Source of the DNA: Coenobita brevimanus
Lineage: Eukaryota; Arthropoda; Malacostraca; Decapoda; Coenobitidae
Direction: 5' to 3'
Length of the DNA: 64,000 bases
Assembly (NCBI GenBank): GCA_032717465.1
Contig: CM064681.1
Coordinates: 14,280,510-14,344,509 of the forward strand
Shown here: positions 62,690 through 64,000 of the stretch, in pieces
Position numbering within the stretch: position 1 is the first letter of the stretch
Layout of the letters: each line of letters starts with the position of its first letter
The notes under the pieces: model-generated
Seen by the model: the letters and a program-made list of their open reading frames with translations, nothing else
Database searches by the model: none
Told to the model about the DNA's origin: nothing
Program-made: the position numbers and the translations under genes

Positions 62690-64000
62690 AAAGTCCCCAT
62701 GAATCGCATTTGAGAAATTTTTGTAATTCAAGATGGCCATTCACAAAGATAAGGCTTGGAAGGAATGACCGAGTAAAGACAATGGGTGATAAGGATACAT
62801 CTGTCAATGTCAGAGGGCAAACCTCAGTTACAAATTCCAGTCTCTTGTTCAAAAGGATTACATGTGTTTTGAATAACAGTTCTGACATGGCAGAATTCTT
62901 GACACATGAGCTTGCTCCTCAGCCACCTTCATTTTTCAAAGATGGTCAAATGCGCAAGGCCACAAAGAGCACTTTGGGTAACATTCTGAAATCACACAGT
63001 ACTCTGCATTCCAGTGTGCCACAACTAGTATCTTTCTTGTAGATGGTGGTCATCTGCTCCATAGTGTTACTTGGCCACAGCAATCCACCTACAAGGACAT
63101 TTGCCATAGGTACATTACATATGTGCTGAAGCACTTTGGTGTTGGATCCACAGTCGTATTTGATGGTTACAGCATAGTATATCCACAAAGGCATGTGAGC
63201 AGAGGAGCAGAGCACAAAAGTCAACATCTCGTGACATTATGTTTGAGGAAAACATGCCTACAACCACCACCCAAGCAGCATTTTTGGCAAATAGTAATAA
63301 CAAAAACAGACTAATTCAGTTTATGCGTGAAGGTATGCTTTCAGCTGGAATTCGTGTAAAGCAGGCTGAGGCAGATGTAGATTCACTCATCATCACAACA
63401 GCGCTCACTATCGCTGAACATGAAGAGTTACCAGTTGTTGTTGGAACAGACACTGTTGTTGGAACAGACACGGATCTGCTAGTCATGATGGTTGCCCAGG
63501 CACAACCTTCAGAGGAGATCTACATGTTATGTTCACTTAATCCAGTCATGCTTTATGATGTAAATGAAATTCAGCAAGCAATTGGAGACACCAGTAAACA
63601 CATTATGCTTCTCCATGCTATAGCAAGGTGTGACACGGTGTCTGCCATCTACCGTCAAGGCAAACAAAAGGCATTCAATGTAATTCACAAGAATAAACAG
63701 TGCCAGAATTTAGATACTTTCACAAACCCTCAAAGTAAGCATGAAGAAGTGAAGTCAGCTGGAGAACATTTTTTGTTGAAGCTGTATGGTGCTGCCAAGT
63801 ATGAATCTCTGGACAAGTATCGCCACATCGCATACAAAAGGACAATCAGTAAGGCTTCCCTGTCATCAACATTTGAACTTGCACGTCTACCTCCGACTAG
63901 TGCAGCTGCAAAGCAGCATGTACATCGCACATATGATACCATTCAAGAATGGCTTGGCAATCACTTACCTCCAGAAGAATGGGGCTGGAAATCACAATAT
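62690..64000 (+). pseudogene. Multicopy arthropod PIN/FEN-like protein family, C-terminal two thirds (runs off window)
   Basis: Collinear family blocks: NVRGQTSVTNSSLLFKRI, ELAPQPPSFFKDGQMRKATK (62910-62960), FLVDGGHLLHSVTWPQQSTY, LKHFGVGSTVVFDGYS, ENMPTTTTQAAFLAN, VKQAEADVDSLIITTAL, VVGTDTDLLVMM, LHAIARCDTVSAIYRQGK and PPTSAAAKQH. From 63176 the frame is open to the window edge. Two frame changes (about 63005-63025 and about 63174) break it. Asp-rich motifs (VDGG, QAEADxDS, GTDTDLL, CDT) resemble the metal-binding acidic residues of PIN/FEN nucleases, but this is inference. An 18-bp tandem duplication makes VVGTDT appear twice. The N-terminal part of another copy lies at 1-540. Confidence 0.65.

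Overview
This is a repeat-dense animal genome window, most probably from a decapod crustacean (crab-like). That call is an inference: introns with long (AT)n, (GT)n and (TATC)n arrays, RTE-like LINEs ending in (TAGA)n, Jockey-like LINEs, gypsy LTR elements, tRNA-derived SINEs and many TIR elements fit that group. No prokaryotic operon, rRNA, intact tRNA gene or CRISPR array was seen.

Host gene. The clearest cellular gene is on the plus strand in three exons: 21087-21186 (signal peptide), 40011-40200 (acidic propeptide) and 48119-48299 (a furin-type RTKR site, then a 35-residue, roughly +11 amphipathic helix-prone peptide). The splice phases match exactly (1 nt + 2 nt; 2 nt + 1 nt), giving a 156-residue precursor. 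It has a TATA/Inr-like promoter near 21013-21048 and an AATAAA at 48416. It looks like a secreted cationic antimicrobial-type peptide that I cannot assign to a named family. Its 18.8-kb and 7.9-kb introns hold most of the mobile elements described here.

Region by region. 1-540: minus-strand N-terminal relic of a multicopy PIN-like protein family. 2.5-2.85 kb: RTE relic. 3335-3623: hAT MITE. 6.6-7.5 kb: dead Tc1-like transposase. 7867-13241: young Ty3/gypsy element with the unusual order protease-integrase-RT (Gmr1-like) and a truncated RT. 13.3-14.1 kb: a thrice-repeated module with a tRNA-like core. 15.2-17.6 kb: LINE relics. 18.95-20.75 kb: pyrimidine-rich degenerate minisatellite. 21.7-23.1 kb: CR1/Rex-like LINE relic. 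23243-25176: DNA element with about 390-bp TIRs. 27.2-29.0 kb: RTE-like LINE. 29193-37741: complete minus-strand gypsy with gag, pol, a broken env-like ORF, 235/237-bp LTRs and a CAAT target duplication. 38.5-47.1 kb: SINE, a 670-bp TIR element and two degenerate Jockey-like LINEs, one carrying a MITE. 48.4-48.7 kb: foldback element and perfect hairpin. 49144-49355: orphan candidate exon. 50649-53821: nearly full-length minus-strand RTE abutting a carboxylesterase fragment (53822-54500). 56.4-59.5 kb: second, decayed RTE family. 59936-62582: 5'-truncated Jockey-like LINE with a long open ORF. 62.7-64.0 kb: plus-strand copy of the PIN-like family seen at the left edge.

All family names are from recognised motifs; no database search was possible.
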